Below are positions 35,791 to 48,800 of a stretch of 64,000 bases of DNA, piece by piece. Position 1 is the first letter of the stretch. Every line of letters begins with the position of its first letter. Location: positions 152,048,881-152,112,880 of the forward strand of contig OZ024928.1 in the NCBI GenBank assembly GCA_964017235.1, read 5' to 3'. A program made the position numbers and the translations under genes. This stretch comes from Sabellastarte sp. h YS-2021 (Eukaryota > Annelida > Polychaeta > Sabellida > Sabellidae). Below the pieces are notes generated by a model. The model was not told the DNA's origin. It did not search any database and saw only the letters and a program-made list of their open reading frames with translations.

Positions 35791-36220
35791 TAACAAATGT
35801 ACTATTGGCAATTTTCAAAAAATTTTCCTCTTCTCAAAAATGGCGGCCATTTTGAATTTTCGAATTTTTTGGCCAAAAATGGAAGAGCAGAAATTTCCTT
35901 CTATCTCCTTAACCGTGCCAGATAGAGCGATTTCGTCGAAATTTTCAACCCACAGGGTATCTAAGCAATGTACTAATGGCAATTTTCAAAAAAAAAATTT
36001 CTCTCCCCAAAAATGGCAGCCATTTTGATTTTCTAATTTTTGCCAAAAATGCAAAAACACAAATTTCCTTCTATCTCCTTAACCGTGTGAGATAGAGCGA
36101 TTTCGTCGAAATTTTCCACCCACAGTGTATCTACTCTTGCCAATTTTGTCCAAGATTTAGAGCAAAACTCATGCTTCCCTTTGGGTGGACATTACGCATG
36201 CCAATGCGTCCTATTTCTAG
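35791..36220 (+). repeat. End of the family B array and 3' terminus
   Basis: Two to three 169-bp monomers after the Harbinger right end, then GGGTGGACATTAC, hairpin ACGCAT/ATGCGT, CCTATTT and CTAG. This compact terminus lacks the extra 50 nt found between the hairpin and CTAG in the copies ending at 28544 and 51880. Confidence 0.8.
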
Positions 36221-36287
36221 TTAATTGCCTAATTGGTTTGGTTTTAATAGCCCTGGGAACATGGATGCTATTATTGTTTCGTAATGA

Positions 36288-39200
36288 TTAAGCATCCTGC
36301 AAGGGACGCTTGCTTGTGTATGGGAGAGCTTCAGGCTCCGCCGGCTCCGCATTTTGTTTTCCTTATAACTCTGTAACCGTTAGGCGGATTCTTTTCAAAT
36401 TTGGCAGGTTTAGGCAGTAGCCTTGGGGAATTTTTTTGAATATGCTGCAGTGACATTTCAACCAATCAGAGAGGTCACATGACCAAAAATGTCTTTTTTC
36501 GATGGGGAAGCTTGTTTGGATGATAACTTGAAAGGAATTTTATCAATTCACCTGAAACTTGGCAAATACATTCATTCTATTAAAATCTGGAAATCATTAG
36601 ATTTTGGCATTGATTGGTCAAGAAATGGCCGAGTAATAATTGATTAATTAATCATTACGAATTTTCCAAATAAGGAAAACACAAAAATGCTTATATCTCG
36701 AAAAACGTGCTAGATAGAGCGATTTCGACGAAATTTTTGACCCACAGGGTATCTCTGCGGAGTAGTTTTACCAATTTTCAAAAAATTTTTATCTCGCCCA
36801 AAATGGCGGCCATTTTGAATTTTCGAAATTTTCGCAAAAATTGCAAAACACAAAAATGCTTATATCTCAAAAACCGTGCTAGATAGAGCAATTTCAACAA
36901 AATTTTTGACCCGCAGGATATCTCTGCGGAGTACTTTTCCCAATTTTCAAAAAAATTTTGTCTCGCCAAAAATGGCGGCCATTTTGAATTTTCGAAATTT
37001 TCGCAAAAATTGCAAAACATAAAAATGCTTATATCTCGAAAACCCTGCTAGATAGAGCGATTTCGACAAAATTTTTGACCCGCAGGGTATCTCTGCAGAG
37101 TAGCCATGCCAATTTTCAAAAAAAAATTTTTCTCGCCAAAAATGGCGGCCATTTTGAATTTTCGAATTTTTCGCAAAAATTGCAAAACATAAAAATGCTT
37201 ATATCTCAAAAACCCTGCTAGATAGAGCGATTTCGACGAAATTTTTGACCCGCAGGGTATCTCTGCAGAGTAGCCATGCCAATTTTCAAACAAAAAATTT
37301 CTCGCAAAAAATGGCGGCCATTTTGAATTTTCGAATTTCTCGCAAAATTGCAAAACACAAAAATGCTTATATCTCGAAAACCGTGCTAGATAGAGCGATT
37401 TCGACGAAATTTTTGACCCACAGGATATCTCTGCAGAGTAGCCATGCCAATTTTCAAAAAAAATTTTGTCTTGCCAAAAATGGCGGCCATTTTGAATTTT
37501 CGAATTTTTGCGCAAAAATTGCAAAACACAAAAATGCTAATATTTCGAAAACCGTGCTACATAGAGCGATTTCGACGAAATTTTTTTATCTTCAGGGTAT
37601 CTCTGCAGAGCAGCTATCCCAAAGAGCTTTCACTTGGTGAAGTTTCAGACCCATAGCTAATTGCTCACCTACTCAAAAAAGAGTAAATGCGAATTACCTC
37701 TAAAAGTATTGCAGATGGCCAATTTTTCTCAAATAACTCATTCACCTACTTTTGGAAGAGCTTTCACTTGGTGAAGTTTCAGACCCGTAGCTAATTACTC
37801 AACTACTCAAAATGAGTAAATGCTAATTATCTCAAAAACTATTGCGGATACCCAATTTTTATCAAATAACTCATTCATGTACTTTTGGGAGAGCTTTCAC
37901 ATGGTGAAGTTTCAGACCCATAGCTAATTACTCACCTACTCAAAATGAGTAAATGCGAATTATCTCTTAAAAGTATTGCAGATAGCCAATTTTTCTCAAA
38001 TAACTCATTCACCTACTTTTGGAAGAGCTTTCACATGGTGAAGTTTCAGACCCATAGCCAATTACTCACCTACTCAAAATGAGTAAATGCGAATTATCTC
38101 TAAAAGTATTGCAGATAGCCAATTTTTCTCAAATAACTCGTTCACCTACTTTTGGGAGAGCTTTCACATGGTGAAGTTTCAGACCCATAGCTAATTATTT
38201 ACCTACTCAAAATGAGTAAATGCTAATTATCTGTAAAAGTATTGCGGATACCCAATTTTTATCAAATAACTCATTCATCTACTTGTGGGAGAGCTTTCAC
38301 ATGGTGAAGTTTCAGACCCATAGCTAATTACTCACCTACTCAAAATGAGTAAATGCGAATTATCTCTAAAAGTATTGCAGATAGCCAATTTTTCTCAAAT
38401 AAATCATTCACCTACTTTTGGGAGAGCTTTCACTTGGTGAAGTTTCAGACCCATAGCTAATTACTCACCTACTCAAAATGAGTAAATGCGAATTATCTCT
38501 AAAAGTATTGCAGATAGCCAATTTTTCTCAAATAACTCATTCACCTACTTTTGGGAGAGCTTTCACATGGTGAAGTTTCAGACCCATAGCTAATTACTCA
38601 CCTACTCAAAATGAGTAAATGCGAATTATCTGTAAAAGTATTGCGGATACCCAATTTTTATCAAATAACTCATTCATCTACTTGTGGGAGAGCTTTCACA
38701 TGGTGAAGTTTCAGACCCATAGCTAATTACTCGCCTACTCAAAATGAGTAAATGCGAATTATCTCTAAAAGTATTGCAGATAGCCAATTTTTCTCAAATA
38801 ACTCATTCACCTACTTTTGGGAGAACTTTCACTCTGTGAAGTTTCAGACCCATAGCTAATTACTCACCTACTCAAAATGAGTAAATGCGAATTATCTCTA
38901 AAAGTATTGCAGATAGCCAATTTTTCTCAAATAACTCATTCACCTACTTTTGGAAGAGCTTTCACATGGTGAAGTTTCAGACCCATAGCTAATTACTCAC
39001 CTACTCAAAATGAGTAAATGCGAATTATCTCTAAAAGTATTGCAGATAGCCAATTTTTCTCAAATAACTCATTCACCTACTTTTGGAAGAGCTTTCACTC
39101 TGTGAAGTTTCAGACCCATAGCTAATTACTCACCTACTCAAAATGAGTAAATGCGAATTATCTCGAAAAGTATTGCAGATAGCCAATTTTTCTCAAATTA

Positions 39201-40676
39201 ATCATTCACCTACTTTTGGGAGAGCTTTCACTTGGTGAAGTTTCAGACCCATAGCTAATTACTCACCTACTCAAAATGAGTAAATGCGAATTATCTGTAA
39301 AAGTATTGCAGATAGCCAATTTTTCTCAAATAACTCATTCACCTACTTTTGGGAGAGCTTTCACTTGGTGAAGTTTCAGACCCATAGCTAATTACTCACC
39401 TACTCAAAATGAGTAAATGCGAATTATCTCTAAAAGTATTGCAGATAGCCAATTTTTCTCAAATAACTCATTCACCTACTTTTGGGAGAGCTTTCACTCT
39501 GTGAAGTTTCAGACCCATAGCTATTTATTCACCTACTCAAAATGAGTAAATGCTAATTATCTGTAAAAGTATTGCGGATACCCAATTTTTATCAAATACT
39601 CATTCATCTACTTGTGGGAGAGCTTTCACATGGTGAAGTTTCAGACCCATAGCTAATTACTCACCTACTCAAAATGAGTAAATGCGAATTATCTCTAAAA
39701 GTATTGCAGATAGCCAATTTTTCTCAAATAACTCATTCACCTACTTTTGGGAGAGCTTTCACTCTGTGAAGTTTCAGACCCATAGCTATTTATTCACCTA
39801 CTCAAAATGAGTAAATGCTAATTATCTGTAAAAGTATTGCGGATACCCAATTTTTATCAAATACTCATTCATCTACTTGTGGGAGAGCTTTCACATGGTG
39901 AAGTTTCAGACCCATAGCTAATTACTCACCTACTCAAAATGAGTAAATGCGAATTATCTCTAAAAGTATTGCAGATAGCCAATTTTTCTCAAATAACTCA
40001 TTCACCTACTTTTGGGAGAGCTTTCACTTGGTGAAGTTTCAGACCCATAGATAATTATTCACCTACTCAAAATGAGTAAATGTGAATTATCTCTTAATAG
40101 TATTGCAGATAGCCAATTTTTCTCAAATAACTCATTCACCTACTTTTGGAAGACCTTTCACACACGAAAATGAAAAATTGTGAATATCTCGGAAAAGCTA
40201 TTTCTTCTGCTTTAATGCTCGGCGGGAGATACACGCCACAGCAGTGGTCTTGACAAAAAATTTTGTCTCCCCAAAAATGGTGGCCATTTTGAATTTTCAA
40301 AGTTTTTGCAAAACACAAAAATGCTTATATCTCGAAAACCGTGCTATATGGAGCGAACTCAACAAAATTTTGGACCTGCTGGGTATCTCTGCAGAGTAGC
40401 CATGCCAATTTTCAAAATATTTTTGTCTCGCCAAATATAGCGGACATTTTTAATTTTTTTATTTTTTGCAAAACACAAAAATGCTTATATCTTGAAAACC
40501 GTGCTAGTTAGAGCAGACTGCGCTGACTTTGGTTGCCACAACAGTATAAGGCTAGAAACGAAGCATTTTCTTAATACTTTAGCACTCACCTTTATATCCT
40601 TTTCGGGACGCTTTGTTTTTGATATGCAAAAACATTATCTTTTTTTTTTTGCGAGCGATCCTCTAGTTTTATTTTT
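36288..40676 (+). mobile_element. Tandem-repeat element, family D copy 3
   Basis: TTAAGCATCCTGC after A, palindrome arm GGGACGCTT, and a head matching 3418-3800 (CATTTCAACCAATCAGAG, CTGGAAATCATTAGATTTT). Then six monomers of about 170 bp with CGCCAAAAATGGCGGCCATT and GATAGAGCGATTTCGACGAA. The array is interrupted at 37620-40252 by a family C fragment and resumes to the right end with GGGACGCTT, hairpin TGTTTTTG/CAAAAACA and CTAG at 40673-40676. Confidence 0.78.
37620..40252 (+). mobile_element. Family C fragment: about 19 copies of the 133-bp unit
   Basis: The array starts abruptly with AAAGAGCTTTCACTTGG, without the left palindrome, and runs to about 40155. The right end has GGCGGGAGAT (40220) and CTTG at 40249-40252, after which the family D monomer resumes. 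Within the array, variants (ATTGCGGATACCCAATTTTT versus ATTGCAGATAGCC) recur at intervals of several units, indicating amplification of multi-unit blocks. 5' truncated. Confidence 0.82.
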
Positions 40677-41752
40677 CTCCGGAGCCTGTATTTGAGATTG
40701 TTCTGACTTAATATGATATTAAAATGAAACTTTTATTTTGCTACAATAGCTTACCATGTGGGACTGATTGCTGTTCTCGGATGGCCGCAAGGCATCATGG
40801 CCAACGTCTAAGAAAAATAGACATTTGTAGTTGGCTGTAGCCTCTGGTTGTCGTCTCGCGGTACACTCTGACATTCGTCTCCTTTTCTCGTTGACCGCGT
40901 GATTTAACAATGCTTTATTTTAGAAGGAAAGTTTTTTTCATTTTTACAATAATTTACTTGTCGTTGGATCTGGAAACTACATCAGTTTCTTTGTTTTAGT
41001 ACATAGAATCATAATTCGGTGACTTTTCATATTTCAGATAAGTATTTTTAGCATATTTTACTACTGAAGTCCACTTCCGGGTTCACATTGTAAAGAAACA
41101 GCGACTCGTTTATGTCGTTTCTAATACATGATATATATATGCCTGTCAGTTAAATAAAATAAAATATTTAACCCCTATCTGCTTCATTATTTGACCATTT
41201 TTAGGGTTTAAAAATATATAAATGTAACACAAACGAGTCCTTGTCGAGTGAAATCATCGGAAACAACGTTTGTCATTTTTGTTGAGACGGCTTGCAAACT
41301 AATGCACGTAGTTTATATACAGGAATATATGCCTGTTGAAATCAAATAAAATAAATTTTGTAAGGGTTTATCCAGATTCTTCTATTCTATTGGTCCATTT
41401 TAAGGGTTAAAATGTAATATAAAGCACGAAACTAACTTGGGGGAATCCTCGGGGAAACCCCTGTGGTGACGTCACGTCTTGACAGCATGTGCTGAGAGAC
41501 GCGTGTTTTTTACAGTACGTTTACCAATAAAATTAAATAAAATTGAATAAATAAACTGAAATAAAATATTTTATCCCTTGACCATTTAAAATGTTAATAC
41601 TTAAATAAACAGGAATAGAATCCTTCCTCAAATCGTCTAGACAGTATGTGCTTCTTCAAACTAAGGTACAGTAACCTTGGTTTGGCATTATTTTAATTCA
41701 TCCAATTTTATAATATAAGAAATATTATACTTGCTTTTTAGATTCTATGTTA
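40677..41752 (+). other. Inter-element intron with a degenerate triplicate
   Basis: Contains the DIRS terminal fragment at 40748-40897. From about 41100 to 41640 there are three diverged units sharing ATATATGCCTGT or ATAAAATAAA, TTGACCATTT or TGGTCCATTTTAAGGGTT, and AACGAGTCC-like blocks. The remainder shows nothing recognisable. Confidence 0.55.
40748..40897 (-). repeat. DIRS terminal-region fragment
   Basis: Near-identical over about 150 bp to the reverse complement of 56694-56843, including AGCTTACCATGTGGGACTGA, GGCCGCAAGGCATCATGGCC and GTCGTCTCGCGGTA. In the DIRS copy it lies between inverted repeats at the 3' end. Here it stands alone in the opposite orientation. Confidence 0.85.
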
Positions 41753-42189
41753 TTATGTCCACCCCCCTGGGGGGTGGATATATTATTTTTGCTTTTTTCG
41801 CCGTCCGATGTCCGGCGTCCGATGTCCGGCGTCACGCATGGTTTCCGCTCATTTAAAGGAAAAGTATTAGAGCTATTGTCACCAAATTTGGTATGCAGGC
41901 TTATTGGGTCAGTAGCTTGCTTGGGATTGCTTTTGGCTGTTGTACCTCTTTTGCTTACTGAGTAATACTTAAGTACAGCTATTTTCAGTACCCATTGGTT
42001 TCCGTGCATTTAAGCCAAAATAATTAAAGATATTTTACTACAATTTTGAATACAAGATTGTTATGTCCATAGCTCGCTTGGTATTGCATTTGGGACTGAT
42101 AGCTTTGTCAGTACATGAGTAATAGCCATTTAGGTACTTCATTGTGTATTTTCAGTACTACTTTTGAGTAATTTGCTAATATCTCAGAA

Positions 42190-45100
42190 ACCGTAAGAGA
42201 TAGAGCGATTTCGTCGAAATTTTCGACCCACAGGGTATCTAAGGAATGTAATGTTTGCAATTTTCAAAAAATTTTCCCCTCCCCAAAAATGGCGGCCATT
42301 TTGAATTTTCGAATTTTTGCCAAAAATGGCAAAACACAAATTTGCTTCTATCTCCTTAACCGTGCGAGATAGAGTGATTTCGTCGAAATTTTCGACCCAC
42401 AGGGTATCTAAGGAATGCAATCTTTGCAATTTTCCAAAAATTTTCCCCTCCCCAAAAATGGCGGCCATTTTGAATTTTCGAATTTTTGCCAAAAATGGCA
42501 AAACACTAATTTGCTTCTATCTCCTTAACCGTGCGAGATAGAGCGATTTCGTCGAAATTTTCGACCCACAGGGTATCTAAGGAATGTAATATTTGCAATT
42601 TTCAAAAAATTTTCCCCTCCCCAAAAATGGCGGCCATTTTGAATTTTCGAATTTTTGCCAAAAATGGCAAAACACAAATTTGCTTCTATCTCCTTAACCG
42701 TGCGAGATAGAGCGATTTCGTCGAAATTTTCGACCCACAGGGTATCTGCGCATTGTACTCTTGGTAATTAATAAAAATTTTCCCCTCCCCAAAAATTGCG
42801 GCCATTTTGAATTTTCGAATTTTTGCCAAAAATGGCAAAACACCAATCTGCTTCTATCTCCTTAACCGTGCGAGATAGAGCGATTTCGTCAAAATTTTCG
42901 ACCCACAGGGTATCTGAGCATTGTACTCTTGGTAATTTTTAAAAAATTTTCCCCTCCCCAAAAATGGCGGCCATTTTGAATTTTCGAATTTTTGCCAAAA
43001 ATGGCAAAACACAAATTTGCTTCTATCTCCTTAACCGTGCGAGATAGAGCGATTTCGTCGAAATTTTCGACCCACAGGGTATCTAAGGAATGCAATCTTT
43101 GCAATTTCCCAAAAATTTTCCCCTCCCCAAAAATGGCGGCCATTTTGAATTTTCGAATTTTTGCCAAAAATGGCAAAACACCAATCTGCTTCTATCTCCT
43201 TAACCGTGCGAGATAGAGCGATTTCGTCAAAATTTTCGACCCACAGGGTATCTGAGCATTGTACTCTTAGTAATTTTTAAAAAATTTTCCCCTCCCCAAA
43301 AATGGCAGCCATTTTGAATTTTCGAATTTTTGCCAAAAATGGCAAAACACTAATTTGCTTCTATCTCCTTAACCGTGCGAGATAGAGCGATTTCGGCAAA
43401 ATTTTCGACGCACAGGGTATCTAGACAATGCAATCTTTGCAATTTTCCAAAAATTTTCCCCTCCCCAAAAATGGCGGCCATTTTGAATTTTCGAATTTTT
43501 GCCAAAAATGGCAAAACACAAATTTGCTTCTATCTCCTTAACCGTGCGAGATAGAGCGATTTCGTTGAAATTTTCGACCCACAGGGTATCTGAGCATTGT
43601 ACTCTTGGTAATTAAAAAAAAATTTTCCCCTCCCCTAAAATGGCGGCCATTTTGAATTTTCGAATTTTTGGCAACAATGGCAAAACACAAATTTGCTTCT
43701 ATCTCCTTAACCGTGCGAGATAGAGCGATTTCGTCGAAATTTTCGACCCACAGGGTATCTGAGCATTGTACTCTTCGTAATTAAAAAAAAATTTTCCCCT
43801 CCCCAAAAATGGCGGCCATTTTGAATTTTCGAATTTTTGCCAAAAATGGCAAAACACAAATTTGCTTCAGGGTATCTAAGGAATGCAATCTTTGCAATTT
43901 TCAAAAAATTTTCCCCTCCCCAAAAATGGCGGCCATTTTGAATTTTCGAATTTTTGCCAAAAATGGCAAAACACAAATTTGCTTCTATCTCCTTAACCGT
44001 GCGAGATAGAGCGATTTCGTCGAAATTTTCGACCCACAGATTATCTAAGGAATGCAATATTTGCAATTTTCCAAAAATTTTCCCCTCCCCAAAAATGGCA
44101 GCCATTTTGAATTTTCGAATTTTTGCCAAAAATGGCAAAACACCAATCTGCTTCTATCTCCTTAACCGTGCGAGATAGAGCGATTTCGTCAAAATTTTCG
44201 ACCCACAGGGTATCTGAGCATTGTACTCTTGTTAACTTTTAAAAAATTTTCCCCTCCCCAAAAATGGCGGCCATTTTGAATTTTCGAATTTTTGCCAAAA
44301 ATGGCAAAACACCAATCTGCTTCTATCTCCTTAACCGTGCGAGATAGAGCGATTTCGTCAAAATTTTCGACCCACAGGGTATCTGAGCATTGTACTCTTG
44401 GTAATTTTTAAAAAATTTTCCCCTCCCCAAAAATGGCGGCCATTTTGAATTTTCGAATTTTTGCCAAAAATGGCAAAACACAAATTTGCTTCTATCTCCT
44501 TAACCGTGCGAGATAGAGCGATTTCGTCGAAATTTTCGACCCACAGGGTATCTAAGGAATGCAATCTTTGCAATTTTCCAAAAATTTTCCCCTCCCCAAA
44601 AATGGCGGCCATTTTGAATTTTCGAATTTTTGCCAAAAATGGCAAAACACCAATCTGCTTCTATCTCCTTAACCGTGCGAGATAGAGCGATTTCGTCAAA
44701 ATTTTCGACCCACAGGGTATCTGAGCATTGTACTCTTAGTAATTTTTAAAAAATTTTCCCCTCCCCAAAAATGGCAGCCATTTTGAATTTTCGAATTTTT
44801 GCCAAAAATGGCAAAACACTAATTTGCTTCTATCTCCTTAACCGTGCGAGATAGAGCGATTTCGGCAAAATTTTCGACGCACAGGGTATCTAAGCAATGC
44901 AATCTTTGCAATTTTCCAAAAATTTTCCCCTCCCCAAAAATGGCGGCCATTTTGAATTTTCGAATTTTTGCCAAAAATGGCAAAACACAAATTTGCTTCT
45001 ATCTCCTTAACCGTGCGAGATAGAGCGATTTCGTCGAAATTTTCGACCCACAGGGTATCTGAGCATTGTACTCTTGGTATTTAAAAAAAAATTTTCCCCT

Positions 45101-45418
45101 CCCCAAAAATGGCGGCCATTTTGAATTTTCGAATTTTTGCCAAAAATGGCAAAACACAAATTTGCTTCTATCTCCTTAACCGTGCGAGATAGAGCGATTT
45201 CGTCGAAATTTTCGACCCACAGGGTATCTAAGGAATGCAATCTTTGCAATTTTCCAAAAATTTTCCCCTCCCCAAAAATGGCGGCCATTTTGAATTTTCG
45301 AATTTTTGCCAAAAATGGCAAAACACCAATCTGCTTCTATCTCCTTAACCGTGCGAGATAGAGCGATTTCGTCAAAATTTTCGACCCACAGGGTATCTGA
45401 GCATTGTACTCTTAGTAA
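42190..45418 (+). repeat. 169-bp satellite array 1
   Basis: Monomer: CTATCTCCTTAACCGTGCGA, GATAGAGCGATTTCGTCGAA, TTTTCGACCCACAGGGTATC, TTTTCCCCTCCCC, AAAAATGGCGGCCATTTTGA, ATTTTTGCCAAAAATGGC. A block around 42.8-43.8 kb recurs 1469 bp downstream (for example 42992 and 44461, with shared rare variants such as TTCGACGCACAGG). Recurrent short frames on both strands are by-products. Confidence 0.95.
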
Positions 45419-45879
45419 TTATGTCCACCCCCCTGGGGGGTGGATATATTATTTTTGCTTTTTTCGCCGTCCGATGTCCGATGTCCGGCGTCCGGCGTCC
45501 GGCGTCCGATGTCCGGCGTCACGCATGGTTTCCGCTCATTTAAAGGAAAAGTATTAGAGCTATTGTCACCAAATTTGGTATGCAGGCTTATTGGGTCAGT
45601 AGCTTGCTTGGGATTGCTTTTGGCTGTTGTACCTCTTTTGCTTACTGAGTAATACTTAAGTACAGCTATTTTCAGTACCCATTGGTTTCCGTGCATTTAA
45701 GCCAAAATAATTAAAGATATTTTACTACAATTTTGAATACAAGATTGTTATGTCCATAGCTCGCTTGGTATTGCATTTGGGACTGATAGCTTTGTCAGTA
45801 CATGAGTAATAGCCATTTAGGTACTTCATTGTGTATTTTCAGTACTACTTTTGAGTAATTTGCTAATATCTCAGAAACC

Positions 45880-48800
45880 GTGTGAGATAGAGCGATTTCG
45901 TCGAAATTTTCGACCCACAGGGTATTTAAGGAATGTAATATTTGCAATTTTCAAAAAATTTTCCCCTCCCCGAAAATGGCGGCCATTTTGAATTTTCGAA
46001 TTTTTGCCAAAAATGGCAAAACACAAATTTGCTTCTATCTCCTTAACCGTGCGAGATAGAGCGATTTCGTCGAAATTTTCGACCCACAGGGTATCTAAGG
46101 AATGCAATCTTTGCAATTTTCAAAAAAATTTTCCCCTCCCCAAAAATGGCGGCCATTTTGAATTTTCGAATTTTTGCCAAAAATGGCAAAACACCAATCT
46201 GCTTCTATCTCCTTAACCGTGCGAGATAGAGCGATTTCGTCAAAATTTTCGACCCACAGGGTATCTGAGCATTGTACTCTTGGTAATTTTAAAAAAATTT
46301 TCCCCTCCCCAAAAATGGCGGCCATTTTGAATTTTCGAATTTTTGCCAAAAATGGCAAAACACAAATTTGCTTCTATCTCCTTAACCGTGCCAGATAGAG
46401 CGATTTCGTCAAAATTTTCGACCCACAGGGTATCTGAGCATTGTGCTCTTGGTAATTTTTACAAAATTTTCCCCTCCCCAAAAATGGCGGCCATTTTGAA
46501 TTTTCGAATTTTTGCCAAAAATGACAAAACACTAATTTGCTTCTATCTCCTTAACCGTGCGAGATAGAGCGATTTCGTCGAAATTTTCGACCCACAGGGT
46601 ATCTGAGCATTGTGCTCTTGGTAATTTTCCAAAAATTTTCCCCTCCCCAAAAATGGCGGCCATTTTGAATTTTCGAATTTTTGCCAAAAATGGCAAAACA
46701 CTAATTTGCTTCTATCTCCTTAACCGTGCGAGATAGAGCGATTTCGTCGAAATTTTCGACCCACAGGGTATCTATGGAATGCAATCTTTGCAATTTTCAA
46801 AAAAATTTTCCCCTCCCCAAAAATGGCGGCCATTTTGAATTTTCGAATTTTTGCCAAAAATGGCAAAACACCAATCTGCTTCTATCTCCTTCTCGCACTG
46901 CGAGATAGAGCGATTTCGTCGAAATTTTCGACCCACAGGGTATCTATGGAATGCAATCTTTGCAATTTTCAAAAAAATTTTCCCCTCCCCAAAAATGGCG
47001 GCCATTTTGAATTTTCGAATTTTTGCCAAAAATGGCAAAACACCAATCTGCTTCTATCTCCTTAACCGTGCGAGATAGAGCGATTTCGTCAAAATTTTCG
47101 ACCCACAGGGTATCTGAGCATTGTACTCTTGGTAATTTTAAAAAAATTTTCCCCTCCCCAAAAATGGCGGCCATTTTGAATTTTCGAATTTTTGCCAAAA
47201 ATGGCAAAACACAAATTTGCTTCTATCTCCTTAACCGTGCCAGATAGAGCGATTTCGTCAAAATTTTCGACCCACAGGGTATCTGAGCATTGTGCTCTTG
47301 GTAATTTTTACAAAATTTTCCCCTCCCCAAAAATGGCGGCCATTTTGAATTTTCGAATTTTTGCCAAAAATGACAAAACACTAATTTGCTTCTATCTCCT
47401 TAACCGTGCGAGATAGAGCGATTTCGTCGAAATTTTCGACCCACAGGGTATCTGAGCATTGTGCTCTTGGTAATTTTCCAAAAATTTTCCCCTCCCCAAA
47501 AATGGCGGCCATTTTGAATTTTCGAATTTTTGCCAAAAATGGCAAAACACAAATTTGCTTCTATCTCCTTAACCGTGCGAGATAGAGCGATTTCGTCGAA
47601 ATTTTCGACCCACAGGGTATCTAAGGAATGCAATCTTTGCAATTTTCAAAAAAATTTTCCCCTCCCCAAAAATGGCGGCCATTTTGAATTTTCGAATTTT
47701 TGCCAAAAATGGCAAAACACCAATCTGCTTCTATCTCCTTAACCGTGCGAGATAGAGCGATTTCGTCAAAATTTTCGACCCACAGGGTATCTGAGCATTG
47801 TACTCTTGGTAATTTTAAAAAAATTTTCCCCTCCCCAAAAATGGCGGCCATTTTGAATTTTCGAATTTTTGCCAAAAATGGCAAAACACAAATTTGCTTC
47901 TATCTCCTTAACCGTGCCAGATAGAGCGATTTCGTCAAAATTTTCGACCCACAGGGTATCTGAGCATTGTGCTCTTGGTAATTTTTACAAAATTTTCCCC
48001 TCCCCAAAAATGGCGGCCATTTTGAATTTTCGAATTTTTGCCAAAAATGACAAAACACTAATTTGCTTCTATCTCCTTAACCGTGCGAGATAGAGCGATT
48101 TCGTCGAAATTTTCGACCCACAGGGTATCTGAGCATTGTGCTCTTGGTAATTTTCCAAAAATTTTCCCCTCCCCAAAAATGGCGGCCATTTTGAATTTTC
48201 GAATTTTTGCCAAAAATGGCAAAACACTAATTTGCTTCTATCTCCTTAACCGTGCGAGATAGAGCGATTTCGTCGAAATTTTCGACCCACAGGGTATCTA
48301 AGGAATGCAATCTTTGCAATTTTCCAAAAATTTTCCCCTCCCCAAAAATGGCGGCCATTTTGAATTTTCGAATTTTTGCCAAAAATGGCAAAACACAAAT
48401 TTCCTTCTATCTCCTTAACCGTGCCAGATAGAGCGATTTCGTCAAAATTTTCGACCCACAGGGTATCTGAGCATTGTACTCTTGGTAATTTAAAAAAAAT
48501 TTTCCCCTCCCCAAAAATGGCGGCCATTTTGAATTTTTGAATTTTTGCCAAAAATGGCAAAACACAAATTTGCTTCTATCTCCTTAACCGTACCAGATAG
48601 AGCGATTTCGTCAAAATTTTCGACCCACAGGGTATCTGAGCATTGTACTCTTTGCAATTTTCCAAAAATTTTCCCCTCCCCAAAAATGGCGGCCATTTTG
48701 AATTTTCGAATTTTTGCCAAAAATGGCAAAACACTAATTTGCTTCTATCTCCTTAACCGTGCGAGATAGAGCGATTTCGTCGAAATTTTCGACCCACAGG

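Larger units (their letters stand above)
14653..36220 (+). mobile_element. Family B element, 21.6 kb with nested insertions
   Basis: 5' end TTATGTCCACCCC after A at 14652. The palindrome CCACCCC...GGGGTGG is interrupted by the MITE at 14675-15186. The head (15195-15897) resumes after the 15898-29675 insertion with TTTTAAGCATTTTAAAGG and runs to about 30130. An array of about 169-bp GGCGGCCAT monomers follows, is interrupted by Harbinger, and continues to about 36150. The 3' end has GGGTGGACAT (complement of ATGTCCACCC), hairpin ACGCAT/ATGCGT and CTAG at 36217-36220. Joining the flanks gives GTAAGTGA|TTAATTGCC with no target duplication. Confidence 0.75.

Noticed and set aside
16100..40250. 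Regularly spaced repeats resembling a CRISPR array
   Set aside because: Monomers are contiguous tandem repeats without unique spacers, in an animal intron.
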